NCBI GenBank assembly: GCA_022821985.1
Contig: JAJECP010000035.1
Coordinates: forward strand, 248,001-312,000
From: Acidimicrobiia bacterium
Lineage (GTDB): Bacteria > Actinomycetota > Acidimicrobiia > Acidimicrobiales > Poriferisodalaceae
Direction: 5' to 3'
DNA: 64,000 bases
The position numbers were made by a program, and so were the translations under genes. Below, one piece after another: positions 34,686 through 43,610 of the stretch. The notes below the pieces were generated by a model. That model was not told the origin of the DNA. It worked only from the letters and a program-made list of their open reading frames with translations, and searched no databases. How positions within the stretch are numbered: the first letter of the stretch is position 1; the number at the start of each line of letters is the position of its first letter.

Positions 34686-37019
34686 TCAGGAGACTGCAGT
34701 GGCGTCGTTGATGGCTTGCCAGACGCGCTGGGGGGTGAGCGGCATGTCGATGTGGCGGATCCCCAGGTGGGCGACGGCGTCGACGACGGCGTTCTGGACT
34801 GCGGGAGTGGCGCCGACGGTGCCCGACTCGCCGATGCCCTTGGCGCCGAGCGGGTTGATGTGCGTGGGCGTCTCGAGCACTACGCGATCGAAGAACGGCA
34901 GCTCTGCCGCAGAGATGATCGGGTAGTCGGCGAAGTTCCCGGTGAGCGGGTTGCCGTCGGGGTCGTAGACGAACTCCTCGTACAGCGCCTGGGCCGCACC
35001 TTGTGCGAGTCCCCCGTGCACCTGCCCGGCTGCGAGCAGCGGGTTGAGGATGGTGCCGGCATCGTCGCAGGCCACGAGCCGGCGAAGCTCCACCTCGCCG
35101 GTGTGGCGGTCGACCTCCACCACGGCGACATGGGTGCCGAAGGGGAACGTGGGTGCTTCGGAGTCGAACACCTCCTCGGCATGCAGCAGGCGCGGCCCCG
35201 CAGCCCTGTCGCCGTCCGAAGTGCCGTCGCTCTCTGACGCCTCGGCGGCCGACGCGAGGTGTTCGGCGATCGCCGTCCAGCCCACCGACACCGCCGGCGT
35301 GCCCACGACGTGGAAAGCGCCGGCCCCGGTGTCGAGCGTGATATCCGCCGGGTCGGCTTCCAGCAGGGTCGCCGCCACCGAGCGGGCCTGATCGACCAGC
35401 GTGCCGGAGGCTTCCCAGATGGCCGTACCTGCCAGCTGCACCGAACGTGAGCCGCCGGTCACCTCGCCGCGGGGTACCTCGTCGGTGTCGCCATGGACGA
35501 TGTCGATGCTCTCCATCGGCACGCCGGTGCGGTCGGAGATGAGCATGGCCCACGAGGTGTGGTGGCCCTGCCCGTACGGCGATGAGCCGGTGCGAGCCAC
35601 GATGCGACCTCCCGCAAGCAGTTCGACTGCCCCGTACTCCGAGCGTCCGATGCCTGCGGTGCGCTCGACGTAGGTCGCCAATCCGATGCCGAGCAGCTTG
35701 TCGTCGCCGTCCGCACGGCGGCGGGCCTGCTCTGCACGCAACTCGCCGTACCCGGCCGCGTCGAGCGCAGCATCCAGGCTGGCTTCGTAGGCGCCGGTGT
35801 CGTATGGCATGCCGGTGCGGGTCGTGAGCGGGAAGACCTCCGGCTGCAAGAAGTTCTTCCGGCGCACCTCGGCAGGGTCCATGCCGATCTCGGCGGCGAA
35901 GACGTCGACGGCACGTTCGATGGCCGCCGCCGCTTCGGGCCGGCCGGCGCCGCGGTAGGGACCGGTCGGCGTGGTGTTGGTGAGCACCGAGACCGAGGTG
36001 AAGCCCAGCGTGGCGATGTCGTAGCAGCCCGCGAGCATCGCCCGACCGTTGTTCGGCAATGCCGCGCCCATGTTCCCGTAGGCACCGGCCTGCTGGACTA
36101 CGTGCACCGCAAATGCCGTGATGCGCCCCTCGCGGGTGCCGCCGATGCGGCAGTACTGGATCTGCCCGCGGCCGTGCACGAGACCGACCATGTCGTCTGT
36201 GCGCGAGGGCACCCACATGACTGGCCTGCCGGTGCGTGCTGCCAGCCAACCCAGCAGCGCTTCCTCGGGATGCGGCCGGGCCTTGGCCCCGAAGCTCCCT
36301 CCCACGTCGCGCGAGAGCACACGCATCTGGGACCGGTCGAGTTCGAGCATCTTGGCGAGACCGGCGCGTACCGGGTGGGGTCCCTGGCCGGCGTTGACAT
36401 GGTGCAGGCGTCCGTCGTCGGCCCAGCGGCTCGCCGCAACGCGCGGTTCCAGCGGGCACGGTGCGATGCGGTTGTTGATCGTGCGCACCTCGGCGACCGC
36501 CTCGCATGAGTCGAAATCGGCCTGCTCGTCATCGAGCGACATGCGGATCACGACGTTCGGTTCCGCCATGCCGTCGAACAGTGCCGGGCCCTCCAGCGCT
36601 TCTTCGGGATCGACGAGCGCCGGCAGCGGCTCGTAGTCGACGATGACCAGCTCCGCTGCGTCGATCGCCGCAGACGGGCTGTCCGCCACCACGACGGCGA
36701 CGGGCTCGCCTACGAACCTCACCCGGCCCGCAGCCAGCATCGGGCGCACGATGGCGGCGTCGAACGCCGGGTTCGGCGACGGGTAGGGCTCCAGATTGAC
36801 ATCGGCTGCCGTGACGACATCGACCACGCCGGGCGCGTTGCGTGCCGCGCCCACATCGATGCTGCTGATCTCGGCGTGGGGAACCGTCGATGTCACGTAG
36901 CAGGCGTGCGCCATGGGTTCCCAGTCGGCATCGACTGCGAGGTTGGCGACGAACTGTCCCTGGCCGCGCAATAGCGACTCGTCCTCGCGCCGGACGACAG
37001 ATGTTCCTCGCAATGACAT
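34686..37019 (-). CDS. Molybdenum hydroxylase large subunit (CoxL form II-like, xanthine dehydrogenase family)
   Basis: 777 residues, full length. N-terminal a/b-hammerhead domain with [14 protein letters not shown]. The loop that separates CO dehydrogenase forms reads [10 protein letters not shown], so this is a form II-like protein and not a true form I CO dehydrogenase (AYxCSFR). The Mo-site glutamate lies in [13 protein letters not shown]. Such subunits bind the MCD-molybdopterin cofactor. No FAD-binding (CoxM) or 2Fe-2S (CoxS) subunit gene is adjacent, so the partners must be elsewhere. Substrate unknown; oxidation of an aromatic or N-heterocyclic compound is possible. Confidence 0.9.
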   Translation of the reverse strand: MSLRGTSVVRREDESLLRGQGQFVANLAVDADWEPMAHACYVTSTVPHAEISSIDVGAARNAPGVVDVVTAADVNLEPYPSPNPAFDAAIVRPMLAAGRVRFVGEPVAVVVADSPSAAIDAAELVIVDYEPLPALVDPEEALEGPALFDGMAEPNVVIRMSLDDEQADFDSCEAVAEVRTINNRIAPCPLEPRVAASRWADDGRLHHVNAGQGPHPVRAGLAKMLELDRSQMRVLSRDVGGSFGAKARPHPEEALLGWLAARTGRPVMWVPSRTDDMVGLVHGRGQIQYCRIGGTREGRITAFAVHVVQQAGAYGNMGAALPNNGRAMLAGCYDIATLGFTSVSVLTNTTPTGPYRGAGRPEAAAAIERAVDVFAAEIGMDPAEVRRKNFLQPEVFPLTTRTGMPYDTGAYEASLDAALDAAGYGELRAEQARRRADGDDKLLGIGLATYVERTAGIGRSEYGAVELLAGGRIVARTGSSPYGQGHHTSWAMLISDRTGVPMESIDIVHGDTDEVPRGEVTGGSRSVQLAGTAIWEASGTLVDQARSVAATLLEADPADITLDTGAGAFHVVGTPAVSVGWTAIAEHLASAAEASESDGTSDGDRAAGPRLLHAEEVFDSEAPTFPFGTHVAVVEVDRHTGEVELRRLVACDDAGTILNPLLAAGQVHGGLAQGAAQALYEEFVYDPDGNPLTGNFADYPIISAAELPFFDRVVLETPTHINPLGAKGIGESGTVGATPAVQNAVVDAVAHLGIRHIDMPLTPQRVWQAINDATAVS

Positions 37020-37076
37020 GAATCAGCTCCGATTGCCCGTCTGAGATCCCAAACCCCGGCGATTGTGGCAGAGGAG

Positions 37077-37850
37077 CTACCAGCGCGCCGTCGGATCCAG
37101 CGAGAGCACTTCGACCATTTCGGCGTGCAGAGCCGCAAAGTGCGCTGAGCGCTGACCTGCGCGGCCGCTCGCCGATGCTGTGGTGGCGCCGTCAGCGGGC
37201 CACTGCGGTTGGTACCCCGCGCTCGCCACAGCATCGTCGACCGCTGACTGCCATTCGGCGCGCTGATCGCTCAGGCTGCGGTCCATCACGCCGTCGGCGA
37301 GGAGTGCCTCGTGCGAGCAACCAGGCGGGAGCTCGAACAGCTCACACGCCAACGGCGTGAATTGATCGAAGAGCGGGAGCAGCTGCGAACGACCTGCCTC
37401 GGTGCGCAGCAGCCGTGACAGCAAACCCGACGCGTGGCGCAGGTGCGACCGTTCCTCGGCCAGGGCTCGGCGCGCAACGGCACCGAGCGCTTCCCACGAC
37501 GAGTCCGCGAGCGCCGCCCAGCGGACAGTCTCCGCGGTGTCGTACAGGAAGTGCCGGACCAGGGTTTCGCCCCAGTCGCGGCACGGCAACTCGGTGAGGT
37601 GCGCGCTGCGGTACTCGTGCGCCTGGCGTCCATAGGCCAGCGCGTCGACGTCGTCGCCAAGCAGCCCGTACAGCGCCCGAGCATGACCCAACTCGTCCTG
37701 GCTGATCGACGTGAGGGCAAGGTCCTCCTCGAGGAACGGGCCGACAGCGATCCACCACGCCAGGTTCTGGCCGATGCACAGCTCGTCATCGGCGAGCGCC
37801 AGCACCATCTCGCGCGCGCCTTCCATGACTTCCGGAACCGAGTCGGTCAT
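37077..37850 (-). CDS. paaC: 1,2-phenylacetyl-CoA epoxidase subunit PaaC
   Basis: 257 residues. Ferritin-like non-catalytic partner of PaaA; LALADDELCIGQNLAWW and SISQDELGHARALYGLLG match PaaC. It helps form the multicomponent monooxygenase that epoxidises the phenylacetyl-CoA ring. It is coupled to paaB by a 4-base overlap and is the last gene of the cluster. Confidence 0.93.
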   Translation of the reverse strand: MTDSVPEVMEGAREMVLALADDELCIGQNLAWWIAVGPFLEEDLALTSISQDELGHARALYGLLGDDVDALAYGRQAHEYRSAHLTELPCRDWGETLVRHFLYDTAETVRWAALADSSWEALGAVARRALAEERSHLRHASGLLSRLLRTEAGRSQLLPLFDQFTPLACELFELPPGCSHEALLADGVMDRSLSDQRAEWQSAVDDAVASAGYQPQWPADGATTASASGRAGQRSAHFAALHAEMVEVLSLDPTARW

Positions 37851-38119
37851 GAGGCTGACTGGTCTCCGGCCTGCCGCAGATCTCGCAACAGCGCTCCGTC
37901 ATTGTGGCGGTGAGGGCGGTCTGCCATCTCGAGCTCGACAGGGTCGGCGACCAGCAGGTCCTCGCGGGCCACCACCCACATCTGGTCTCCCTCAGAGCGC
38001 CGGGTGTAGCAGTCGCGGGCAAAGCTGAGGGCCAGATCGTCGTCGGGCGCTTCGAGCGCGCCGACATGGATGAACGGATCCTTGCCAGGACGCTTGAGGA
38101 ACACCTCGTAGGTCTTCAT
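37847..38119 (-). CDS. paaB: 1,2-phenylacetyl-CoA epoxidase subunit PaaB
   Basis: 90 residues. It begins MKTYEVFLKRPGKDPFIHVG and contains ARDCYTRRSEGDQMWVV, both typical of PaaB, which bridges PaaAC dimers. Four-base overlaps link it to paaD and paaC. Confidence 0.93.
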   Translation of the reverse strand: MKTYEVFLKRPGKDPFIHVGALEAPDDDLALSFARDCYTRRSEGDQMWVVAREDLLVADPVELEMADRPHRHNDGALLRDLRQAGDQSAS

Positions 38120-38682
38120 GCCAAAGCCGGGCTAGCTTGCGCCGCCCCCATGGCGGCCGGGCTAGCTGGCGCCGCCCCCATGGCGGCCGGAAGGTCAACC
38201 CTGCCGACGACCTCGATCGGGTTGCGGCAGCTCGGGCACCATTCCACGCTGCGGCAGGGCGTCGGCCCAAAGTCCGATCGGTGCTCCAGGGCATCGTTGC
38301 CACAGATAGGGCAGCTCGCAGCCGCGGACCGGCTTCGCACTGCCACTGAATACTCTCGAGCCAGGAAACCCACTGCGGAAGGCGCGATCCGATCCGGCGT
38401 CCACACGGGGTCGTCGACGAAGGTCACTTCGATCGAGACGTCGGCACCTGCACACGCCCTTCGCGCGGCATCGGTGACATCCCGGGCGATGACATCAAGC
38501 GCAGGGCAGCCGAGCATGGTCGGCACGAGCTCGATCCGCACGGTCGAACCGCAGTCACTGCTGCTGACACCTTCGAGGATCCCCAACTCCGCGATGGTCA
38601 CCTCTGGATATTCCGGGTCGCACACCTGCGACACGGATCGGCGGACAGCCGCGACGACGCCAGCGGGAACCGCTCGGCTCAT
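38116..38682 (-). CDS. paaD: PaaD-like metal-sulfur assembly protein of the epoxidase
   Basis: 188 residues from ATG 38682 (ATGA overlap with paaA); the longer frame lies inside paaA. A MIP18/DUF59-like domain (DPEYPEVTIAELGIL...VPTMLGCPALDVI) is followed by a zinc-ribbon end with CPICG and CPSC pairs. PaaD is thought to mature the Fe or Fe-S centres of the complex. The last 23 residues hold a 10-residue tandem repeat AAMGAAPASP/AAMGAAQASP made by a 30-base DNA duplication; this tail is not part of the family. Confidence 0.92.
   Translation of the reverse strand: MSRAVPAGVVAAVRRSVSQVCDPEYPEVTIAELGILEGVSSSDCGSTVRIELVPTMLGCPALDVIARDVTDAARRACAGADVSIEVTFVDDPVWTPDRIAPSAVGFLAREYSVAVRSRSAAASCPICGNDALEHRSDFGPTPCRSVEWCPSCRNPIEVVGRVDLPAAMGAAPASPAAMGAAQASPALA
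38129..38188. repeat. 30-base tandem duplication at the paaD 3' end
   Basis: Two copies of a 30-base unit (38129-38158 and 38159-38188), starting gggctagct, differ at a single base. The repeat keeps the reading frame and extends the PaaD C-terminus by ten residues. Near-identity suggests a recent event. Confidence 0.85.
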
Positions 38683-39599
38683 GCAGGCACCGCCGCGGCC
38701 TCGTCCAGCGCGGAACGCACCCACGCTGCCCCGTCCCAAGCAAGGCGCGCGTCGTTCAAGCGGCGAGCGCTGTCGGGACCACGTCCCGCAATGGCCGCTT
38801 TCAGCGCATCCCAGTCGATCTCCCCACTGACCCAACGGCCAGTCTCCGGGTCCTGGTGCAAGTCCGGGTCGGGAATGGTGAAGCCGGCGGCGGTCAGCTG
38901 CGGCACCATCTTCTGCACGAACCGATCCCGCAGATCCTCGTTGCGCTCAGACTTGATGTGCCAGCGCAGCAGCACGTCGTCGGGCCTCGTGTCGGGGCCG
39001 AATAGCTGCACCGACGGCCACCACCACCGGTCGATGCCTTCCTGCATCAGCTCGTGCTGCTGGGTGGTGCCCTTGGCCATCTTCAGCAACAGCTCCTCGC
39101 CGTTGCGCATGTGGAAGCCCTCCTCGGCGATGATCCGCCGCAGGATGCGCTTGTAGGGCCCATAGCTGCAGTTCTTGAAGACGGCCTGCTGGCTGGCGAG
39201 CGCCGCCGCATCGACCAGGTACGCAATGGCGATCTGATCGCCCCACGAGTACGCCCGGTAATGGAAGACGTTGTGAAACGTGGTGCGCCCCGCCAGCAGG
39301 TCGGCGGTCATCTCGTCACGGGTCTTCACGCCCATGTCGGCCGCCACCATGTACAGCAGGTGCGCGTGGCCGATCTCGTCCTGAGTCTTGGCCAACGCGG
39401 TCAGCTTGTTCGTCAGTCCCGGTGCCTTGGCGATCCAGTCCCGCTCGGTCAGCCCGCCCATGTACTCGCTGTTGGCGTGCAGCTCGATGAACCGGAACAC
39501 CGCCTCGCGGTACGCGTCTGGCATGTCGTCGTCGGGCTCCACCAGCCCGCCGTCATCCAGAAAGGCCTCGAAGTCCTCCATCGAATCCCAGCTGCGCAT
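38679..39599 (-). CDS. paaA: 1,2-phenylacetyl-CoA epoxidase catalytic subunit PaaA
   Basis: 306 residues from ATG 39599, preceded by GGGAGG. Di-iron ferritin-like fold: ALAKTQDEIGHAHLLYMVA carries an ExxH pair and RIIAEEGFHMRNGEEL the second. Catalytic subunit of the phenylacetate aerobic degradation monooxygenase. It heads the order paaA-paaD-paaB-paaC. The reductase subunit PaaE is not in the window. Confidence 0.95.
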   Translation of the reverse strand: MRSWDSMEDFEAFLDDGGLVEPDDDMPDAYREAVFRFIELHANSEYMGGLTERDWIAKAPGLTNKLTALAKTQDEIGHAHLLYMVAADMGVKTRDEMTADLLAGRTTFHNVFHYRAYSWGDQIAIAYLVDAAALASQQAVFKNCSYGPYKRILRRIIAEEGFHMRNGEELLLKMAKGTTQQHELMQEGIDRWWWPSVQLFGPDTRPDDVLLRWHIKSERNEDLRDRFVQKMVPQLTAAGFTIPDPDLHQDPETGRWVSGEIDWDALKAAIAGRGPDSARRLNDARLAWDGAAWVRSALDEAAAVPA

Positions 39600-39689
39600 G
39601 CACGCCTCCCTGCCGAGGTGAACAACCCGAATGCTACGCCCGCGCTGTGCGGGGCTGACCGCGCCATGACACCGCGTCACACCTAGCGC

Positions 39690-39702
39690 GCTGTGTCACA
39701 GC
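39690..39702. promoter_or_regulatory. Palindrome upstream of paaA
   Basis: GCTGTG-T-CACAGC, a perfect 6-base-arm palindrome about 90 bases upstream of the paaA start and overlapping the end of the amidase gene. It could be an operator for the paa cluster or part of an amidase terminator. Confidence 0.3.
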
Positions 39703-41060
39703 GACGGCGCGTGCGTGTGATGATCGGTGACCCGCTGGAAGGCCTCGCCCACCGCGGCAAGAGTCCGCTCGGCGAACGGACGGCCGATGAGCTGGAACCC
39801 GATGGGCAGGCCGTCGGGAGCGAAACCGCCCGGCAGGGCGATGGCGGGCAGCCCGGCCCCGTTGACCGGGAAGGTGAACTGGGTCGTCGCGGGAATGAGC
39901 GGCACCCCGTTGAGCTCGACCGCGCCGTGGGGCAGTACCTGATTGGGGTTGACCGGGGCGATGATCAGGTCGACGCCCTGATCGTCGAACACGTCCACAC
40001 ACGACCGCTCGAACGCCACCCGCTGCGCCTGGGCCGACGCAAACTCGGTCCCGGAAATCGCAGCACCCGCCTCGAGAATGCCCCTGACCTCCTCGCCGAG
40101 CAGGTCGGGGTGGTCGGTGCGCAGCTCCTCAAGCAGCGCCGCCGACTCGGCGAACACGATCGTGACACCCGCCGGGGTGTGCTCGGCGCTGTTGGGCACC
40201 TGCACTGGGCTGGTGTCGGCCACGATCGTGCGCAGCACATCGACGGCTGCGTCCATCACCGCAATCACGTGCGAGTCGACATCGATCCCCTCGAAGAAGC
40301 TGTCGCCTGGCACGCCGAGGGTGAGTTCGCCCGGGTCCGCGGCCTCGCTCAGCGGGGTCCGAGACGAGAACGGGTCGTCGGGCGAATAGCCCGCGATGAC
40401 CTCCAGCAGGATCCGGCAATCCTCGGCCGTGCGCGCCATGGGCCCGACCGTGTCGTAGGTCCACGAGAGCAGGTGCACACCGTGCCGGGGCACCGCGCCG
40501 CGCGTCGTCTTGATCCCGGTCGTGCCGCAGCAATTGGACGGGATGCGAACCGAACCGCCCGTATCGGTGCCGAGCGCTCCGAACACCTGCCGGGCGGCCA
40601 AGCTCGCCGCACTGCCGCCCGATGAACCTCCGGTCGAGCGCTCCGGGTTCCACGGATTATGCGACGCCGGGCAGGAAACGCCGAACGCCAACTCGTGCGT
40701 GTTCGTCTTGCCGACGATTACGGCACCGGCCTGGCGCAACCGGTGCACGACCGTTGCGTCGTAATCGGGCACAAATCCCCGCAGCGCCTCGCAATTGGCT
40801 TCGGTCGGGACGCCCTGGGTGAAGAAGAGGTCCTTGAGGGCGATGGGCACGCCGTGCAGCGGTCCGGCGATCCCTCCGCCGTCGAGCTGTTGAGCTACCG
40901 CACGCGCAGCATCAGCCCCGATCGAGGCGAATGCGTTGACCGCGGGTTCTGTCTGAGAAATGCTCGCGAGGCAGGCGTCGAGTAACTCGACCGCGCTGAG
41001 ATCTCGGGCTCTGATGGCTTGAGCTGCCGCGGCGAGGCTCATCTGCGTCGGTTCGGTCAT
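39696..41060 (-). CDS. Amidase signature family hydrolase
   Basis: 454 residues from ATG 41060, with AAAGGA eight bases upstream; the longer frame lies inside livF. The Ser-cisSer-Lys triad is visible: Lys76 (ALKDLFF), cis-Ser146 (TGGSSGGSA) and nucleophile Ser170 (GTDTGGSVRIP). The family hydrolyses amides or, in GatA, glutaminyl donors. No gatB or gatC lies nearby. Its place directly after a Liv/Urt/Ami-type transporter suggests it hydrolyses the imported amide. It is 88 bases from livF on the same strand. Confidence 0.9.
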   Translation of the reverse strand: MTEPTQMSLAAAAQAIRARDLSAVELLDACLASISQTEPAVNAFASIGADAARAVAQQLDGGGIAGPLHGVPIALKDLFFTQGVPTEANCEALRGFVPDYDATVVHRLRQAGAVIVGKTNTHELAFGVSCPASHNPWNPERSTGGSSGGSAASLAARQVFGALGTDTGGSVRIPSNCCGTTGIKTTRGAVPRHGVHLLSWTYDTVGPMARTAEDCRILLEVIAGYSPDDPFSSRTPLSEAADPGELTLGVPGDSFFEGIDVDSHVIAVMDAAVDVLRTIVADTSPVQVPNSAEHTPAGVTIVFAESAALLEELRTDHPDLLGEEVRGILEAGAAISGTEFASAQAQRVAFERSCVDVFDDQGVDLIIAPVNPNQVLPHGAVELNGVPLIPATTQFTFPVNGAGLPAIALPGGFAPDGLPIGFQLIGRPFAERTLAAVGEAFQRVTDHHTHAPSL

Positions 41061-41148
41061 GGTTGCCGTCCTTTGTACTTGCTCGTCTGCTGTTGCCTGA
41101 CTGGTGCGGCTGGGCTGATCTGGCTGGGCTGACCTCGCTGGGTTGACA

Positions 41149-41835
41149 TCACAAGGCGAGGCGCCCCGACAGCCGGTTCGCGAGGCCCGTCTCGCCGGCG
41201 GCGCCCGCGTCGACGATCTCGCCCTTCTCGAGCACGATGAACCTGTCGGCCAGCCGCAGCGCCAGCGCCAGGTGCTGCTCCACCAGCAGCACGCCGCGGC
41301 CCTCCTGTCTCGCCGCCGCAAGGGCGTCCCCGAGCAGCTCGACATTCGAAGGCTGCAAGCCCTCCGTCGGCTCGTCCATCAGCAGGATGGGCGCGGTCGA
41401 CGCAAGCGCCGATGCAGCAGCGAGCATCTTCTGCTCACCGCCCGAAAGCGTGCCCGCTCGCTGAGCTTCGCGCCCCGCCAACGACTCGCCGAACGTGGCC
41501 AGCACGCGGCCGTGCTCGGCCACCGTGTGCCCGCTCAGGCGCAGGTTGTCGCCCACCGAGAGCTGGCTGAACAGCGAGCGCTCCTGGAAGGCTGCTCGCA
41601 TCCCGGCCCGCACACGGCGAGACGGCGGTACCCGCGTGATGTCGGCGCCGTCGAGCCGGAGCTGCCCACCTGTGGCCCTGAGCAGACCGATCATCGTCTT
41701 GACCAATGTGGTTTTGCCGGCGCCGTTGCGCCCGACCAATGCCACGATCTCGCCTTCGGAGACGCAGAAGCTAACGCCGTGCAGCACCGGCACGCTGCCG
41801 TATCCCGAGCGCAGCCCGTGCGCTTCGAACCGCAT
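41149..41835 (-). CDS. Branched-chain amino acid/amide-type ABC ATPase (LivF-like)
   Basis: 228 residues. Walker A GRNGAGKTTL, signature LSGGEQKM, Walker B ILLMDEPTEGL and the switch VEQH fit LivF/UrtE. Its start overlaps the stop of the LivM-LivG fusion by a single base (41835). It forms the second ATPase of the transporter. Confidence 0.93.
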   Translation of the reverse strand: MRFEAHGLRSGYGSVPVLHGVSFCVSEGEIVALVGRNGAGKTTLVKTMIGLLRATGGQLRLDGADITRVPPSRRVRAGMRAAFQERSLFSQLSVGDNLRLSGHTVAEHGRVLATFGESLAGREAQRAGTLSGGEQKMLAAASALASTAPILLMDEPTEGLQPSNVELLGDALAAARQEGRGVLLVEQHLALALRLADRFIVLEKGEIVDAGAAGETGLANRLSGRLAL

Positions 41836-43610
41836 CAGCTGTCGACCCCGGCATAGATCGCCCGCACATCGGGGTCGTTCTCGACCTCCGCGACGGTGCC
41901 GTCCGCAAGGACCTCACCGCGCGCAAGCACCGTGACGCGATCGGCCACAGCCCGGATGAACGCCATGTCGTGCTCGACGATCACGATCGGCAACCGATGA
42001 GAACGGTGAAGCTCACGCAGCAGCGCGGCCGCTTCGAGGCTTTCCGCGACCGTCATGCCCGCGGTCGGCTCGTCGAGCAGCAGCAGCCGGCAGTCGCCGG
42101 CCACCGCCATCGCAATCTCGAGCCACTGCTCGTCGCCGTGGGAGAGGTCCCCCGCCCGCATGCCGAGCCGCTCGCTGAGCTGCGTGCGCTCGAGGATCTC
42201 CAGCGCCGGCCGCGGCACCGCCGTGTTCCAGGGACGTCGGATGAGGGCCCACGGCGACGAACGAGTTCCCCAAGCTGCGATGGCCACGTTCGTAGCCACC
42301 GACAGGTCGTCGATGAGCTGCGGCGACTGGAACTTGCGACTCACGCCATGTCTCGCGAATTCCCAGGCTTGGCGGCCCGTGTGCTCGGTGCCGAGCACCA
42401 GCACTCGCCCAGACTGGCAGCCCTGCTGACCCGACAGGATGTCGAGCAGCGTGGACTTGCCAGCGCCGTTCGGCCCGATGAGGCACCGAAGCTCAGCGTC
42501 ATCCATGGTGAGCGTGACGCCGTCGAGCAACCGGAAGAAGCCGAAGCTCTTGTGCACGTCTTGGGCTTCGAAGATCGCCGCAGTGGCGGCCGATGATGCG
42601 CCGTCGCCCGCGCCTGGACCCGAAGTCGCGTCAGCGCCGGTGGCGGCGGGCCGCAGCACCGGCTGCTGGCGTCGCCGTGCGGGCCGGCCTGCCAACCGCT
42701 GGGCGCTGGGGACCAGCCCGTGGGGCATCACCACTACGACGGCCACGAAGATCAGGCCAGTGGCAAGCGTCCAGTACTGCAGCCAGACGTCGGCCAGCGT
42801 CGCGGAAGCGAAGTTGATGGCCATCGCACCGATGACCGGGCCCACGATGGTTCCGCGCCCGCCAACCAGGGTCCACAGCACCACGCTGGTGGCCAGCGAG
42901 AACCCGAAGATCTGCGGCGACACGAAGCTCGTGCGATGCACGTACAGCGCACCGGCGAAGCCAGCGAGCGCGCCGCCCACGGTGAACGCCCAGACCTTGA
43001 TCTGCACGGTCTTGTAGCCCAGCGCCTCCATGCGGCGCTCGTTGGAGCGGATGCCGATCAGCACCGCGCCGATCGGGCGCGTGACCAGGGTGCCGACCAC
43101 GGTGATCGCGGCGATGGCCAGCACGCTGACGGCGACATCCTGCGCGGTATCGGAGAGCTGCGCGCCGAATGTCCCGAGGCGCGGGACGCCGGTCAGCCCG
43201 TTGAAGCCTCCCGTGACGTCGCGCCACTGCTCGGCGAGCTGTTCGAGCGTGAGCGACAGCACCAGCGTCAGCAGCCCCACCACGACTGCGGACGGCCGGC
43301 GTCGCAACATCGCTGCGCCGAGGGCCGCAGCGACGCCGGCGCCCACCGCGGCGGAGCCGACAAGCATCGGCACGCTCAACGACGGCGCCGCAATGGCGAT
43401 CTTGGCCGAGGCGTAGGCAGCGATGCCGAAAGGCAGCAGCTGGCCCAGCGAGAGGATGCCGGAATATCCCCACACGAAATCGAGGCTGACGGCAAGCGCG
43501 GCGAACACTAGGAACAGCGAGAGCTGTCCCGAGCGATAGCCGCCGAACGCGCCGCTGAACACCGCCGCCGCGACTGCGCAGGCCGCACCGGTGGCGAGGG
43601 CGCGCCTCAT
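41835..43610 (-). CDS. LivM-LivG fusion: permease joined to ATPase
   Basis: 591 residues from ATG 43610 (ATGA overlap with livH). Residues 1 to about 320 are a LivM-type permease (YSGILSLGQLLPFGIAAY, GVPRLGTF, GGRGTIVGPVIGA). A Pro/Ala linker (about 325-355) leads to a LivG-type ATPase: Walker A GPNGAGKST at 379-387, a degenerate signature DLSHGDEQW, Walker B LLLLDEPTAGM, switch VEHDM. The fusion ties the second permease and first ATPase in 1:1 ratio. Confidence 0.94.
   Translation of the reverse strand: MRRALATGAACAVAAAVFSGAFGGYRSGQLSLFLVFAALAVSLDFVWGYSGILSLGQLLPFGIAAYASAKIAIAAPSLSVPMLVGSAAVGAGVAAALGAAMLRRRPSAVVVGLLTLVLSLTLEQLAEQWRDVTGGFNGLTGVPRLGTFGAQLSDTAQDVAVSVLAIAAITVVGTLVTRPIGAVLIGIRSNERRMEALGYKTVQIKVWAFTVGGALAGFAGALYVHRTSFVSPQIFGFSLATSVVLWTLVGGRGTIVGPVIGAMAINFASATLADVWLQYWTLATGLIFVAVVVVMPHGLVPSAQRLAGRPARRRQQPVLRPAATGADATSGPGAGDGASSAATAAIFEAQDVHKSFGFFRLLDGVTLTMDDAELRCLIGPNGAGKSTLLDILSGQQGCQSGRVLVLGTEHTGRQAWEFARHGVSRKFQSPQLIDDLSVATNVAIAAWGTRSSPWALIRRPWNTAVPRPALEILERTQLSERLGMRAGDLSHGDEQWLEIAMAVAGDCRLLLLDEPTAGMTVAESLEAAALLRELHRSHRLPIVIVEHDMAFIRAVADRVTVLARGEVLADGTVAEVENDPDVRAIYAGVDS

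Noticed and set aside
34543-36507. A 654-residue minus-strand frame, Arg/Gly-rich
   Set aside because: It overlaps the CoxL-like gene in another frame on the same strand and has no recognisable domain.
34686-37019. True carbon monoxide dehydrogenase
   Set aside because: The active-site loop is PYRGAGR and not AYxCSFR, and the medium and small subunit genes are missing.
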